From positions 39,430-103,429 of the forward strand of contig CANNZV010002330.1 in the NCBI GenBank assembly GCA_947561585.1: a stretch of DNA of 64,000 bases. The letters are read 5' to 3'. Each line of letters starts with the position of its first letter. Position 1 is the stretch's first letter. Of the stretch, positions 38,708-50,305 are shown piece after piece. Made by a program: the position numbers and the translations under genes. The notes below the pieces were generated by a model, which had not been told where the DNA came from, ran no database searches, and worked only from the letters and a program-made list of their open reading frames with translations. Source of the stretch: Caprella mutica (Eukaryota > Arthropoda > Malacostraca > Amphipoda > Caprellidae).

Positions 38708-41700
38708 AATCAATCAATATGTATTATCGAATAAATATGAATGTTTTAAATTTCATATATAATAAATGGTCAATGATTCTATTTCAATATATAGATTATT
38801 ATTGTATACATTTTAATCAACATATGATCATTATACTGTATAAAAATTGCACTAAAGTATAGCCTAGCTAGTAAGGTGAAAGAAAAATTATTTTATATTT
38901 AGTATTACAAATAAATACACGTACTATTCCTAATTTCTTATTTCTTGTACAGTTGCAATACAAATCTGAACTAATTCTAACATTTAAAGTTAATAGAATA
39001 TTTTTTTTTAGTTTGAAATTTGTGAACGATATATTAATTTCGAAATTTCTTTTTTCGTGTTACTATATTATTCAATATGCAGGTAAATGAAAATATCTAA
39101 TATTCATTACAAATTATAATGTAACAACATAAACATTCTATCCAATAAATAATAATATCTATACGTATCTAAAGATTTCAGTTTCTTAATAAATTTGATT
39201 TAAGAAATGTGTACATTTAAAAAATATATAACTATACCTAGACTCAATAAAATGGCCAAACCTGAAAACCGACGTTGAATGTTATTATATGAAATAAATA
39301 TTTAATTAATACTTTTCACTGTACACGCAAGTTATTATCATAGTGGAATACTATTTGTATCTTCTTGCAGATCGGAATATTTTTCTTGCATCCAATATTT
39401 TTATCAATACGTATAAACATGAATTTTTACAGAGACCTAGTTTTGTTTAACTATTTGGTGAAGACTGGCGTACAAATTTACCAATAAAAGATGACACATT
39501 CAATCTATTACTTAAATCTATTGTCCTGCATAGAATATTTTAAAATCCTAGTTTAATTCTGAGTGTTTAACTAAAGTATTTGGTGGAGACTGGCCGACAG
39601 ATGTCGCTGTAGCCACCAACTTGACATTGATTGAAGACTCGAATGTGTCAGACTGAGGCCTGAAATTGCTCAGCAACTTCCATCCATTGCCCACTCTACT
39701 CCTACCTATTAAACTCTTCACAAACACTTGGCTTGGAGCTGCAGGAGTCCATTTGGGGGATTTTGAAATATGAGAAATATGTGCCTTTTGTTTCTATTTA
39801 GCTATGTGGGGAATATTTTAAACCTAAGACTGACCTACAGGAGTCCATTTGAACAATAAACTTTAAAATACGCACTTATAATTTTGAAATTTTTTCTTCA
39901 AAATTTTAGCCGTTATGTAAAATAATATTAAAGAAAATAGTTTTCGTGCCTTAGATGAATTTGCTCTCACATATCAAAAAAAAAAGGTATTTCTACTCTA
40001 TACGTACGTTCGTCAACCGATAAAGAAATATATTTTTTACGAAACTTTATTACCATATATCTTCAAAATAACTTAATAACAATGAATATTCAGTGGTTGA
40101 TTCATTATGGAAAATTTGAATTTAAATCTTGTTTAAATAATTTATTTTAGTTAGTACATTATTAGTAGTTTAAATTTTAAATAATATGATACATATAACT
40201 AAAATATATATAAAATATACAATCTTTTAGGTTTTTTACGATTCAAATATTTACATAATTTCGATAAATCCACTCACCATTTTCATAAATTCACTGAATA
40301 CATTTCTTCCTTTTTCTTCTGTTAAGATTGTATTCTCTTTGTTTTTTAATGTAAGAATTTGGTCTTCATCCACTTCTTTTCACTATGAATTGCGTGGTTT
40401 TTGTTGTCAGTCCTCTACCTGTGTAGTTTCAAAGCTAACTCAACAGGTGGCGCTACTCCCCTAATTGGTCCCTATTTGCATAACTATTCAAACTATTTCT
40501 CTCATACCTTTCCTTTCTATAGCAACAAAAACGTATATATTCTTGTTAATGCATTCAATATTGAGATATGAAAACATTTTTTGAAAGTTTTTAGCAATAG
40601 CCGTATTTAAAATTTCTTGCTATCAATTTCCATAAAATTCAAGTTTTGGATAAATTGTCAAAAGAATAGAACAACATGTCACTTTAATTTTCAAGTGGGT
40701 GACAAAATAGATCATGAACTGACCTTTTTTGAAATTTCTTATAAGCCTATCATGATATATGTTAACTCCCACTTAAAAATGTGAACACATATCAGTGTCC
40801 GAATACTGAGACGTCACCCCACATGGTGCACCAACAATTGGGCCCAAGTATTTGAATTCTAAAAACGAACAATGCATTTTCAGCCTTCACTTAAGCTGTA
40901 AATGATTTACTGTAGTATAGAAATGGTTCTATACTAGTTTCATGGTTCTTATACCTTCACCCAAATAATTTATATTGAGTTGATAATACCTACCTCTCTG
41001 ACATTCAAAACAAACGATGCGCAATTTTTTATTTGGACTGAAAATTAGCAAGTAGGTAGTTACACGGCTGTTGTAGAGTTTTAAGTATGAAAATCTTCAA
41101 AAAAAACTTAGAACTATATAAATGCTATCAAATTTCACGGGGTTTAAAGTAAACTAATAAGAATAAAAACTTCATTGAATAAAACAATTGTAAATTGGAT
41201 TGGAGGGACTCTTTAATTGAAGATAATTACTACTGTAATTACAAAGTAACACTTCTTTATTGTGTCCTAATTTTTTCTGGGCCCTATTTTCTTGGGGCTC
41301 AATTGTTCTTTGTTCAATTGACGTGGGGCCCAATTTTCATATACCCAATTGTCGATGGGCCAATAGTCGGTTCACGACCCCTCATTAGTAGGTTTTCGTG
41401 TTTGTCTCAAGTGCGTTAGACTTTGTCAATCTTGCAGTTTTATTTATTTAGTTAGACTACATTTCAGAGTATGAAGCACTCAACACATTTCTCTTATGCA
41501 AATTTGAATAAACAAGAAAGGCACGAGGAGAGAAATGTTTTTTCTTTCTGACTCCAGCATCACAGCACGTATCTTCAGAACATTTCTGGTACAGAGTATT
41601 TTGTCACACCACAAAAATTGGCAATTAAATTCACCTCAGAGGAATCATTTTAATGAGGTTTTATATCTTAGGTTATGGTAAGTGTGGGTATAATCATTTG

Positions 41701-41906
41701 AAGAACAAAAATTTAAAAATATAATACTAAATATTAATGTGTTTGCCAAAATGATTTAAAGAAAACAATTTAAATTCTCTCGCTCTTTTTCTGAAAAAGC
41801 CGAATTGTAATATTTCGAGGATTTTGATTAAAACTTTTAAATTTCATTGTGTCATTGAAATTACCCTGAATATTGATATGTATAATGTATATATGTACAG
41901 AAAGAC
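38708..41906. other. Mostly featureless AT-rich DNA with fragments of dispersed repeats
   Basis: At 39240-39280 aaaatggccaaacctgaaaa resembles 60280-60315. At 39570-39790 a GC-richer patch is open on the minus strand (KWTPAAPSQVFVKS... and WKLLSNFRPQ), without a known motif. The string ggagtccatttg recurs at 39749 and 39841. At 41280-41400 the strings gggcccaatt and cccaattgtc recur. No gene can be called. Confidence 0.45.
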
Positions 41907-42936
41907 TTAGGGTACGGTTACTATGGATGTGTATTCGAGCGATTTTTGGCACTGACGACATCTGATGAAATCGGATGAAAATCAAATTCATACTTTCCAA
42001 TGGGAGTGGTTACAGTGGCAGTGATTTAGTCGTCAGAATACGTACGAAGTCATCAGACTAACTTCAGCGTTCAAATGAGTTTGATTTTTTCATGCGACTA
42101 GCGACAGATTCGGTCATCTTTGCTTTAAATTCTCTTACCTTTGATTGCAATTACTGTTTATCCATGCGTTTTGGAAATATATTATTTGATACTTTCAGGA
42201 ATAATACAGATATTATTTTATTTTATATTACATATATTTGTTCATATAATGACTTGAATTGGTTGTTACCATAGTAAATAAATAGAAAGGTATACCAAGT
42301 ACAATTTTGGAAAATCAGAAATTACTCTGAGTGACGTCACACAAAGTATTTTCCTATTGTTTTTAAATAAAAAATGTGCTATTATTCAGTTAAATGTGCA
42401 TTTTTATGGAAATTAACTCACATAAAATTGTTTTTATCACGTTTTACAATCTATTCACCTAATAATACTTATAATATTTGACAGTACTCTGTGTGACGTC
42501 ATTTGTTTACATCGTTTCCGAAGAATGGATCAAGTTCACCGTCAATTAATTCGAAACTTAGCACACTTCTCTATTTATTTACTATGGTTGGTACTGTGTA
42601 CATTTTTTTGTTTCAATAGAATCGAATATTCTTATAGTTATATAAAAAATATTCTCCTTATTTTTCTATTTAGGAATTTCAAAAAAAAATTGAAGTGAAA
42701 AAAATGATCAAATTAGCGTGGCGTCTATTATTTCAGAGGCACACAGGTAGGTTCTTAATTCCTTCCGATCATTACTTCAAATAAACATTGTTTAGACCCC
42801 AATATTAATTGGGCAGAAACACACTGACGATCAGAAGTCGCATACAGTGTAACCACCTCGCACTGACGATCAGTTCTGACGATATCGTCAGTGCGAAAAA
42901 TCGCTGATATACGCTTCCATAGTAACCGTACCCTAA
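41907..42936. mobile_element. Inverted-repeat element of about 1.03 kb with a nested smaller one
   Basis: Left end ttagggtacggttactatgg, with gagcgatttttggcactgac following. The right end is the inverted form, gtcagtgcgaaaaatcgctg ... ccatagtaaccgtaccctaa. Nested within, about 42265-42597, a second inverted pair (ccatagtaaataaatagaaa and tctctatttatttactatgg) encloses two TGACGTCA sites (42334 and 42496) in inverted flanks. No transposase frame. Confidence 0.7.
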
Positions 42937-44059
42937 TGCGATGGTAAAGAAACTAAAATAAAGTTCCAAAACTGTATTGTTTTAGTTTATTCCGTCTAAC
43001 ACGAATTTCTTTATTTACTATTATTTTTGCAACCATTATAATGATGTATATTATATGTCAAATTGATTATCTTCTAAAATACAAATACTTCTCCTTAGAT
43101 AACATTCCTGTCAATAAATCAATACTTTTCCATTCCTTCTATTTCCATTTTCTATTATTAATTCCTTCTCTCCATCTTTCCATATTAATTTTAAGTCCTT
43201 TTTATTTCTTACCACAGCAATTTCTCTTCCAATTTAGGTACCTCCTTCACCCCTCTAAAAGAGGAGGCAAAATCATATAATTAAATTCTATTAAAATGCT
43301 AGAATCTCATTAAATTTCTAGAAAAAGAGTAGGAGTGTATTTTAAAATAAGAAAATTGAGATAAAATATAGAAGGTTTCTTTTTGTCTTTAGTTACGGTG
43401 GCAGGTTTAATTGGTAGTTTTCGACTAGATTTCAGGAGGCAATTCCAATGCACTGAAAATATCGAACAAATTAATTGTTGTGCATAGTTGTAACTCTCTG
43501 TTTAAAGAATATTAGAAAGTATTTATTATATGCTATTTTATTCAGTTGAGGATAATAATATTTTACTTTACCAAATGCCTACTTCCATTGATTGAAAAAA
43601 TAAGCATTTGAATTTGTGATCGTTTATTCTATATATGGATACAATTGATTTAAATATCCAGCAATGCACTTATCTTATATTAATTTGATATATTGTGAAA
43701 TGTGTATATTGTGCGTAAAAATAACGAGATTAAAATGACTTCCTTCAAGTCGGAAAATTGTAATAATAGGCTCCCTTTGTTAAGGAAAATACGTTCAAAA
43801 ACTGACAGGTGTTCAGTCGAGTAATATTCACACTTGGATTATACGACAAAGTATCGTGCGGTACTTTTTAGTTTTAATATTATAAATAATATTTTTAACA
43901 CATCATGTGTTTTATGACTATCAGGCCTGTTTGACGCGGAACATTTTTTTAAACGAAAATGCAGAATGAAAAATGCCAAATTTAAGTGAACACACAAATT
44001 AAAATTTCCTTTCTGCCTGCAAAAAAGGGGCCTAAGTCCTAATCTAATTGTTATACATA
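42937..44059. other. Region downstream of the lectin gene, no further gene seen
   Basis: AT-rich. On the minus strand the first AATAAA-type strings after the lectin stop that were noticed lie near 43627 and 43526, a few hundred bases downstream. They could serve as poly(A) signals but are common by chance in such DNA. Confidence 0.35.
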
Positions 44060-47000
44060 TCATTCTGTCAAGTTATCATCAGTTAGGCAATATAAACACA
44101 TGTTCATTGCATAAGTGACCCCGTAGTCTTTTACCACTTCGTTCCTCAGAATCACGTAGCTTTGGGTTCCATCACCCAAGCTCCACGAATACAATGTCGT
44201 GTCCGAAATGTCGTAGGTTTCTCCTGCGAGATCTGTGAAGATGGCTGTGTCCCCTTCTCTGATGACACCGAGTGGCAGTTGACTTGCACTTCTAATTTGC
44301 AGCACAGTTTTCTCCTGCAAACAATTCTTTCATTACTACACTCCAGGGGCATATCTAGGATTCGGTCAATGGGGGGGGGGGTCACTTTTCAAATTTCTTA
44401 ATATTTCTGAAATAAATCTACGGATTAATCTTCAGACTTGAAGAAATTTCAGTTACAGGCATCCCCCGCTTTAGTTACCAAATCACGACTCAGTTTAGTT
44501 ACCAAACAGTAACTGAAGCGAATAAAAGTAACAAGAAATTTCTAATTGTCACTCCTTGATTATATCCCTCATTTTCTATGAGTTATAAACAGAAAATTTG
44601 TGTAAGAGTTATTAGAGTTCTACGTATATAAGCATATTATTAATAATTTACAGTCTTTCATTGTTTGTGACTGATGAAAAAGTTTAAAGTCATCTATTTA
44701 TTTAAGGTTTTAAAATTCATCGATAGCTTAACTCTCATTCAGTATAGGTGGGTAATTAATAGATACTTTGATTTCTATAATTATTGTGCTACATCTAACC
44801 AACAGCAATTTTATGCTGTTTGTTAAATTTTATGTCTACTACAAAATGTTTTTGGTAGTAGGGTACTAAGTTCCAAGTTATTGGTTGGTTCTACAATTTC
44901 AGACACGTCAGAAAAAAAAAATATTATTATTTAACTTCTATTCTAATTGGTATCATGGATACCAATTGAAATAAAAGTTAAATAATGATCATTATATAGA
45001 AATTTTAACGTGTTCGAAACTATGGAACCGTGCGATAACACGGAACAATTACCCTAAAATGGGACATGTTGAATTTCTGAACCAATTGCTTCTAATAACC
45101 TTATCTGGATTATAATTTTGGTGTTTTTTTAGAAATTGTCTCCGTTTTCTATGTCTACGAACAGTTCTTATTTTGAATCATGACTCGAAATAAGTAACCA
45201 CTTTTACTAAAGTGAGTTGCACTTAAAGCGAGGCCAGCCTGTATTTGAATATTTTAATTGTTTCCAACATGCTTACACTGTGACTGTGTTCCATCAGAAG
45301 CGTCATTTTTAAATTGCGAATTGGTTCACATTTTGTTCACAAAGAATGGATTTTAACATCCTATTAATATTATCATTGATCTTCAACCTTAAAAATGTTT
45401 CTGAACTTGAGAAGATATGGCTCGTTCTGTACTCTGTACCCCTTCAACAGTACGCCGAAAATTCACGCTTCACTCCAAAATAAATGGAAGGGCTGCTAAA
45501 TCTTACCACCTGAAAAAGTTCATCAGAGTTCGTGGTCTTTTGACTCTTTTCTATAATCTATCCACAAGAAAAAGCAAATGAAAATATAACCAAAATGAAC
45601 AGAAGCAGTGATTCAGGAGGCGAAGAGTTTCTTAGAAGAAACTCCTAGCTGTTCTCTCAGAAAAGCTTCTCAGCAGATTTCACCCACCAAATCTCCGTTG
45701 TGGAGGATCGTCAGACATGATCTTCGTTTCTGTTTTTATCAATACACTTCATTTCAACCATTAAATGATGTGCACGAAGCACAGAGAAGTCAGTTTTGTC
45801 AGTGGATTCTGCAGCAACCATCCAACGAGAGTTTCCTTTGCCTCCATCAAAAAAAAAACATATCGAAAAAACAATGGAGTGTAGATTAATGAAAAATTCT
45901 GGAATAGGTATGACGAAATAAATGATAGGTATGATGCTAAGGTAATATCATTGTTGCCATTATTAATGGAATGGATCTAATCTTTCATGCATTCCTTGAC
46001 GATGATGGCAACTTGTCATTGGTTATTGGTGTTTCATATCTCAGATTGCTCCAGGACATTATTTGGCCCAGACTGCACCATTTTGCAACGCATTCTTCAC
46101 TTTGGTGGATGCAAGACGGCTCTCCACCACATTGCACAAATACAGCTCTAGAATTTCTCAATAAAAACTTTCGAGGTCGATTCATTAGCAGAAGAATGGA
46201 AAATCCCTGGCCAGCACACAATCAAGATCTCAACCCTGGATTTTCACTTCTTGGCTGCTGCACAAACTCGAGTTTATACAAGAAAAAGAAGATTCTATTG
46301 CGTCTCTTATACAATGTGTTCAAAATTCTGCTGAAAGATATAACTAGGAGACCCCAAAGAAATTTTGCAAGAATGTTTTGAAGATAGCTTCGTTCTGTCT
46401 TCTTCAGGCTGGAGGAGGCCATTTTCAACAACTTTGGTAGGGTCTCAGGAGATGTGCTTCATATGATATAGGACAATAAATGTTTAATAATAATACTTTC
46501 TTTTCCATCAACGTGGTGAATCTATGATGACAATTGCTGCATTAGAAGTACTTCTAATTCACAATTTAAAAATTTCGTTTCTGATGGAACTCAGTGTATG
46601 TATTTTTAGTCCATATGCTGTATTTAAAGACTAAAGTATACTGTTAGTCAATAACTTAATCATTATATAATATTCAATAATTTGTTACAGCAAAAATCAT
46701 CAAAACCATATTATTCATTATACAATGTGTTCCATCAGATACGTACGTATTTTTTAAATTGTGAATTATAAGCACTTAAAATGAGTCAAATGCTATTAGA
46801 GATACATCACTTTGTAGGAAAAGAAAGGATTTTTATTATTATTCAACATTTATTCTTTTATATCATATGAGGCACATTTCCTGAGGTCCTACACAAGTTG
46901 TTGAAAATGACCCCCTCCAGTCTGAAGACAGAACGACGCACACTTTACTCATTCTTGTATATTTTCTTTAGTCTTCTTGTTATATCGTTGAGCAAAGCTT

Positions 47001-50000
47001 TGAATACATTGTATAAGAGACTCATTGGAATATGTTTTTTTTTATATAAACTCGAGTTTGTGAAGCAGCTCATATGTGAAAGTCCAAAGAGTTGAGTTCT
47101 GGACTGTGTGCTGAACAGAAATTTTATATCCGTGCTTCTGCTAATCACTCGACCTCGAAACTTTTCCTTGAAAATTCTAGAGCTGCATTTTTGCAATGTG
47201 GTCTTGCATCCACCAAAGTGAAGAAGATGCAGGCTGGGCCAAATAATGTGCTGGAGCAATTAGAGTTCTGGAACACCATTAACCGATGACAAGTTGCCAT
47301 ATTCGTCAAGGAATGCATGAACAGTTGAAACCATTCCATTAATAATTGCAACGGAGATCATTATCTTAGCATCAAACCTATTATTTGTTTTCCAGATACT
47401 TCGATAATATTCATTCGTATTTTTTCGATGTGTTTTTGATGGAGGCAAAAGAACTTCTCATCTGTCCAAACTATTCAATTGACAATGTTGGATGATTGCT
47501 GCAGAATCAACTGACAAAACTGCTATTTCTGTTCTTTTCGGAAATGATGGAACTGAAGTAGAATGATAAAAACGGAAACAAAGTTAATGAACGAGGTTCC
47601 TCAACCACGTGGTTTTGGTGGGTGAAATATTTTGAAAAGCCATTCTAAGAAAGAAACTGAGGACTCTTCAAAGAAACTCTTCACCTCCTAAATCACTGTT
47701 TCTATTCTTTTTGGCTTTGGTTTCATTTGATTTTTCTTGTGGACAGAACCAGTCTTCTTCAGGTGACAAGATTTTGTTTCCCTTTCACATATCTTGAAAT
47801 GTAGCATGAATTCTAGACGTAGTGATGTAGAGACGTGTTTTGGCAAACTGCAGGACAATCTATCTCCAATTCAGAAGCATTCCAAGGTAAAAGATGAATG
47901 CTAATATTAATAGGGTTATAAAAATCCATTCTTCATGAACAAAATGGCGTATACACAATACGACTTGAAGCATTAAATACATAATACAAATCGCAATTTC
48001 AAAATGACGCTTCTGATAGAACACAGTGTTAAAACATGTTCAAAACGATTAAAAAATAATTAAATAACTGACATTTCTTCAATTTTAAGAATTAATCCGT
48101 ATTTTTTTATTAATCCGTAGATTTACTTTAAAAAAATTCAGTCCTCAAGGGGGGGGGGGAGGCATCTGCCCCAATTTCTCCCCCCACCTTATATACGCGC
48201 CTGCTACATAACATACTACTCTATAAAGTAGTCTGTGATTCCATTAACAGTTCTGTCTATAATAGGTAATAAATAATTGGCAACAGGAATTAAATGAATC
48301 ACATGTAAATGACTCTAATTGGTATTATTTTCACTGAAATTTGACCCAGAGGAGACTTCACTCCCTGAAACAAGACCGTTCACACCAAAGAAATTCACAA
48401 CAGTAATGACATATTGCGCAATAAGGAAATGCAAAGAATCTTCTGTGACCATGTTCCGAATGCATATCGAACAAGTACCTAAAATAGATCGGCCCCTGGC
48501 CATCCACTTCTTGATATACTTTTTCAACCAATTAAGCACCAACTAACCAATTAATCACCAACATGGCTTCATGGAGCTTCATTCCACCAACAATTTCCTC
48601 AACAATATAACGCAGCTTGTACACGAGGGTCTCAACTGTCGGAAGCCTACACTCGCTAACCTTCTATCCTGCTGGCTAACTTTCTATGTCATGGTGGACT
48701 GAAGTTCTCCATGACATAGATGACCCCTTATAATAGAGTGTACAATGAACAACCACAGTTTTCCTTGCTTGATAGCCCATCCACGTCAATACACCAAAAA
48801 AATTCTTAGTGCAACTTTCGACAGAAGTTTCACATTCGGTCGCCACACCAAAAATGTCAAATTCAGGGTGAATTTTTTGGTGGTGAATTTCAGGGTGCTG
48901 CCGGATGTCCACTTCTCGGAGGAGACCCTCTGCAGGCGTGACAGGGTCAATCTGTCGCAGCTTTGTCTCTAGAGTACCACCCGGTCTCTAGAGTACCAGC
49001 AGAGGATATACCTCGAATGTCTGTCTGAGATGTGGCCTAGCACCCGACGATGCGAAGCACCTAATGGAGGCCTGTCAGTCGTTCACACTGCTTCATGTGC
49101 TACACCAGATTAATGGGATTCGCGACTGGTGTGAGTGGCTGACTGTGGCAGCACACTACTTGCGAGATTTTGTTTTCCCGTGACCCACCAAACAACGCAA
49201 GACCGCGGGGAACCTTCAGTCGTTCTGTGTGACCAATCGGATGCCGCGGCGCCGTTGCATGACACGACGGGGGCTAAGCAGCAACACCAACTACAATGAG
49301 ATGTTCAAATTCAAAAGAAATGGACATTTTTTATTGATGAAACATGAACGAGTAAGAACTCTTCGAAACTTTAGTAACTCTATTATGCCACATACTTAAG
49401 AATTTAATTCTTAAATTTTAGCTCACCTGAACAGTACGTGGTATTGGCACTGGGACGGTTCCAATTGCTGAACAAGCATCGAAAGCATTTCTGAAAAGAA
49501 TAATGTTAAATGATTTACATATTACAAACCCATTGAACAACTTCAACTTTCGCTTACCTGATACTAATTTTCTTTCCAATTTCTGTGTGGAGTTGGATCA
49601 GCTTTTGGCCTCTGAAAGTCAGTTTTCGGTAGACTTTGCCCTGCACATCTGGTCCTTCTCCCTCCAAAGAAACCAACTTGCATCGGGGAACCTGAAGAGA
49701 ATTAGAAGAAAACTTGTAAATAGAAATAAAAAGAATCAATATATCCGAAAATTCTTGGTTTTGGGGTTAATATGGAAAAAAATTGGTTTTATCTTACGTA
49801 CTGTTTTGTTTAATGGATACGAAAGTTGAACCATTGTTACTAATCTATGTTATACATATTTTAGATATCTGCCTGATGAGTCTTTGGATAAGGACATTGA
49901 AAATGAACAACTAAAAGATACAAACGATACCAAAATGCTCATTTATCCAAAGAGAAAGTTATGAAAGGGACAATGTGTGCTAAGAGAGGTTGCCCCTCTT

Positions 50001-50245
50001 ATTCTTCTAAGATTTCAACATATAATTCTCTTTATTTAGCTAATTAACTTCTTGAATCTCGAATAACTACTAACACGTACCGCATTTTCATCCCAAACGA
50101 TGCCACCACACTCTTCAAGCTGGTCACAAGCGTATGCACAAGAGTACCGGTTAACTGCTTTGCTGGAGAGTGGAGTTTCAGTGCTCTTCATGGGAGTATA
50201 AAGAGACAGGACGAACACGAAGGTGGATGCACTTGCTATCACCAT
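44060..50245 (-). CDS. Secreted PAN/apple plus C-type-lectin-like protein, four exons
   Basis: Four coding exons on the minus strand: 50245-50081, 49691-49558, 49490-49427 and 44314-44060. Intron borders seen: gtacgt...ttcag, gtaagc...ttttcag, gtgagc...tttgcag. Phases 0, 2 and 0 join without a stop and give 205 residues ending at TGA (44062-44060). Residues 1 to about 24 are a likely signal peptide (hydrophobic stretch VIASASTFVFVLSLY), so the product is probably secreted. C36, C40, C46 and C59, the last in RCKL, fit a short PAN/apple module. From about residue 75 to 190 the pattern fits a C-type lectin-like fold: KLIQLHTE, FDACSAIG, LPLGVI, FTDLAGETY, SWSLGDG and the end CLYC. The EPN/QPD sugar-binding triplet is not seen, so calcium-dependent sugar binding is doubtful. 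The start is chosen for its signal peptide and gaaATGG context. A splice acceptor just upstream (50271-50272) suggests a separate 5' UTR exon. A role in recognition or immunity is only inference from the family. Confidence 0.8.
44456..45241. mobile_element. TA-flanked pogo/Tigger-like nonautonomous element
   Basis: Terminal inverted repeats CAGGCATCCCCCGCTTTAGT on the left and AAAGCGAGGCCAGCCTG on the right, flanked by TA (44454-44455 and 45242-45243). No transposase frame is seen. It carries a smaller hairpin at 44865-45056. The termini resemble pogo/Tigger types in style; the family name is inference. Confidence 0.65.
44865..45056. mobile_element. Hairpin MITE with TAGGGTA termini
   Basis: The two halves are inverted copies around the centre ggtatcatggatacc (about 44961). 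The left end is tagggtactaagttcc and the right end ggaacaattaccct. Internal arms taatttaactt/aagttaaata also pair. It shares TAGGGTA-type termini with the hairpin at 14358-14532 and its centre with the hairpin at 52950-53218. Confidence 0.6.
45276..46596 (+). mobile_element. Mariner-like transposon, copy 1, with decayed transposase
   Basis: Termini CACTGTGACTGTGTTCCATC and its partner GATGGAACTCAGTG are flanked by TA (45274-45275, 46597-46598). Inside, plus-strand frames 45608-45889 and 45971-46381 carry pieces of an IS630/mariner-type transposase. These include HAFLDDDGN, WWMQDGSPPH (the second catalytic aspartate in a DG.P.H context), RGRFISRR and PAHNQDLNP. The frame breaks between the two blocks, and the third catalytic region is lost after DLNP, so the enzyme is dead. 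A divergent inverted second copy follows at once. Confidence 0.8.
46723..48028 (-). mobile_element. Mariner-like transposon, copy 2, inverted and decayed
   Basis: The left terminus is CAATGTGTTCCATCAGA after TA (46721-46722) and the right is TTCTGATAGAACACAGTG, ending at 48028. Minus-strand frames 47145-47351, 46945-47259 and 47260-47448 hold pieces matching copy 1 (VVAPSKTHRK-like N part, AFLDEYGN, FGPACIFFTLVDARPHCKN, KFRGRVISRS, SRTQLFGL). Several frameshifts separate them. It lies tail to tail with copy 1, about 125 bp away. Confidence 0.75.
48320..49330 (+). pseudogene. Decayed LINE (non-LTR) reverse transcriptase fragment
   Basis: Plus-strand reading frames, broken by shifts and stops, show typical non-LTR reverse transcriptase landmarks. 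About 48560-48660 reads HQHGFMELHSTNN then ITQLVHEG and CRKPTLANLL. About 48778-48850 reads RQYTKKILSATFDRSFTFGR. About 48905-48970 reads EETLCRRDRVNLSQL. About 49019-49090 reads CLRCGLAPDD then KHLMEAC, a CCHC-type zinc motif usual at the C-terminus. The polymerase core between the first two blocks and much of the thumb are missing. Clade not determined. It lies antisense inside lectin intron 3. Confidence 0.7.
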
Positions 50246-50270
50246 TTCTAGATCTTGTGGAACTTGTAAA
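50081..50270 (-). other. Exon 1 of the lectin-like gene (25-nt leader, signal peptide, first PAN cysteines)
   Basis: The coding part, 50245-50081, is 55 codons. It ends ...IVWDENA followed by the donor gtacgtg. The leader 50270-50246 follows a possible acceptor (attaccag). The start codon has A at -3, as preferred in insects. If the upstream acceptor is used, the promoter lies further up, beyond 50.3 kb, and was not located. Confidence 0.7.
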
Positions 50271-50305
50271 CTGGTAATTATTTGAATTTGAAGTACTTTA
50301 ATCAA

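Larger units (their letters stand above)
44344..48203. mobile_element. Inverted-terminus element of about 3.86 kb in lectin intron 3, filled with other transposons
   Basis: The left end begins CAGGGGCATATCTAGG, then a G-run, then AAATCTACGGATTAAT at about 44413-44428. The right end carries the reverse of these: ATTAATCCGTAGATTTA near 48112, a G-run (plus strand) near 48150, then ATATACGCGCCTG ending at 48203. CAGGGGC termini and a weak 8-bp flanking similarity (ctacactc versus ctacataa) suggest a hAT-type element, but two copies in opposite orientation would look the same. Three other elements lie inside it. Its left end is only 29 nt from the exon 4 splice acceptor. Confidence 0.5.

Noticed and set aside
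39570..39790. Minus-strand open stretch as a coding exon
   Set aside because: No clear splice borders or family motif, and neighbouring repeated strings suggest a dispersed repeat.
41195..41419. 74-codon plus-strand frame
   Set aside because: It overlaps repeated gggcccaatt strings typical of a dispersed repeat, with no motif.
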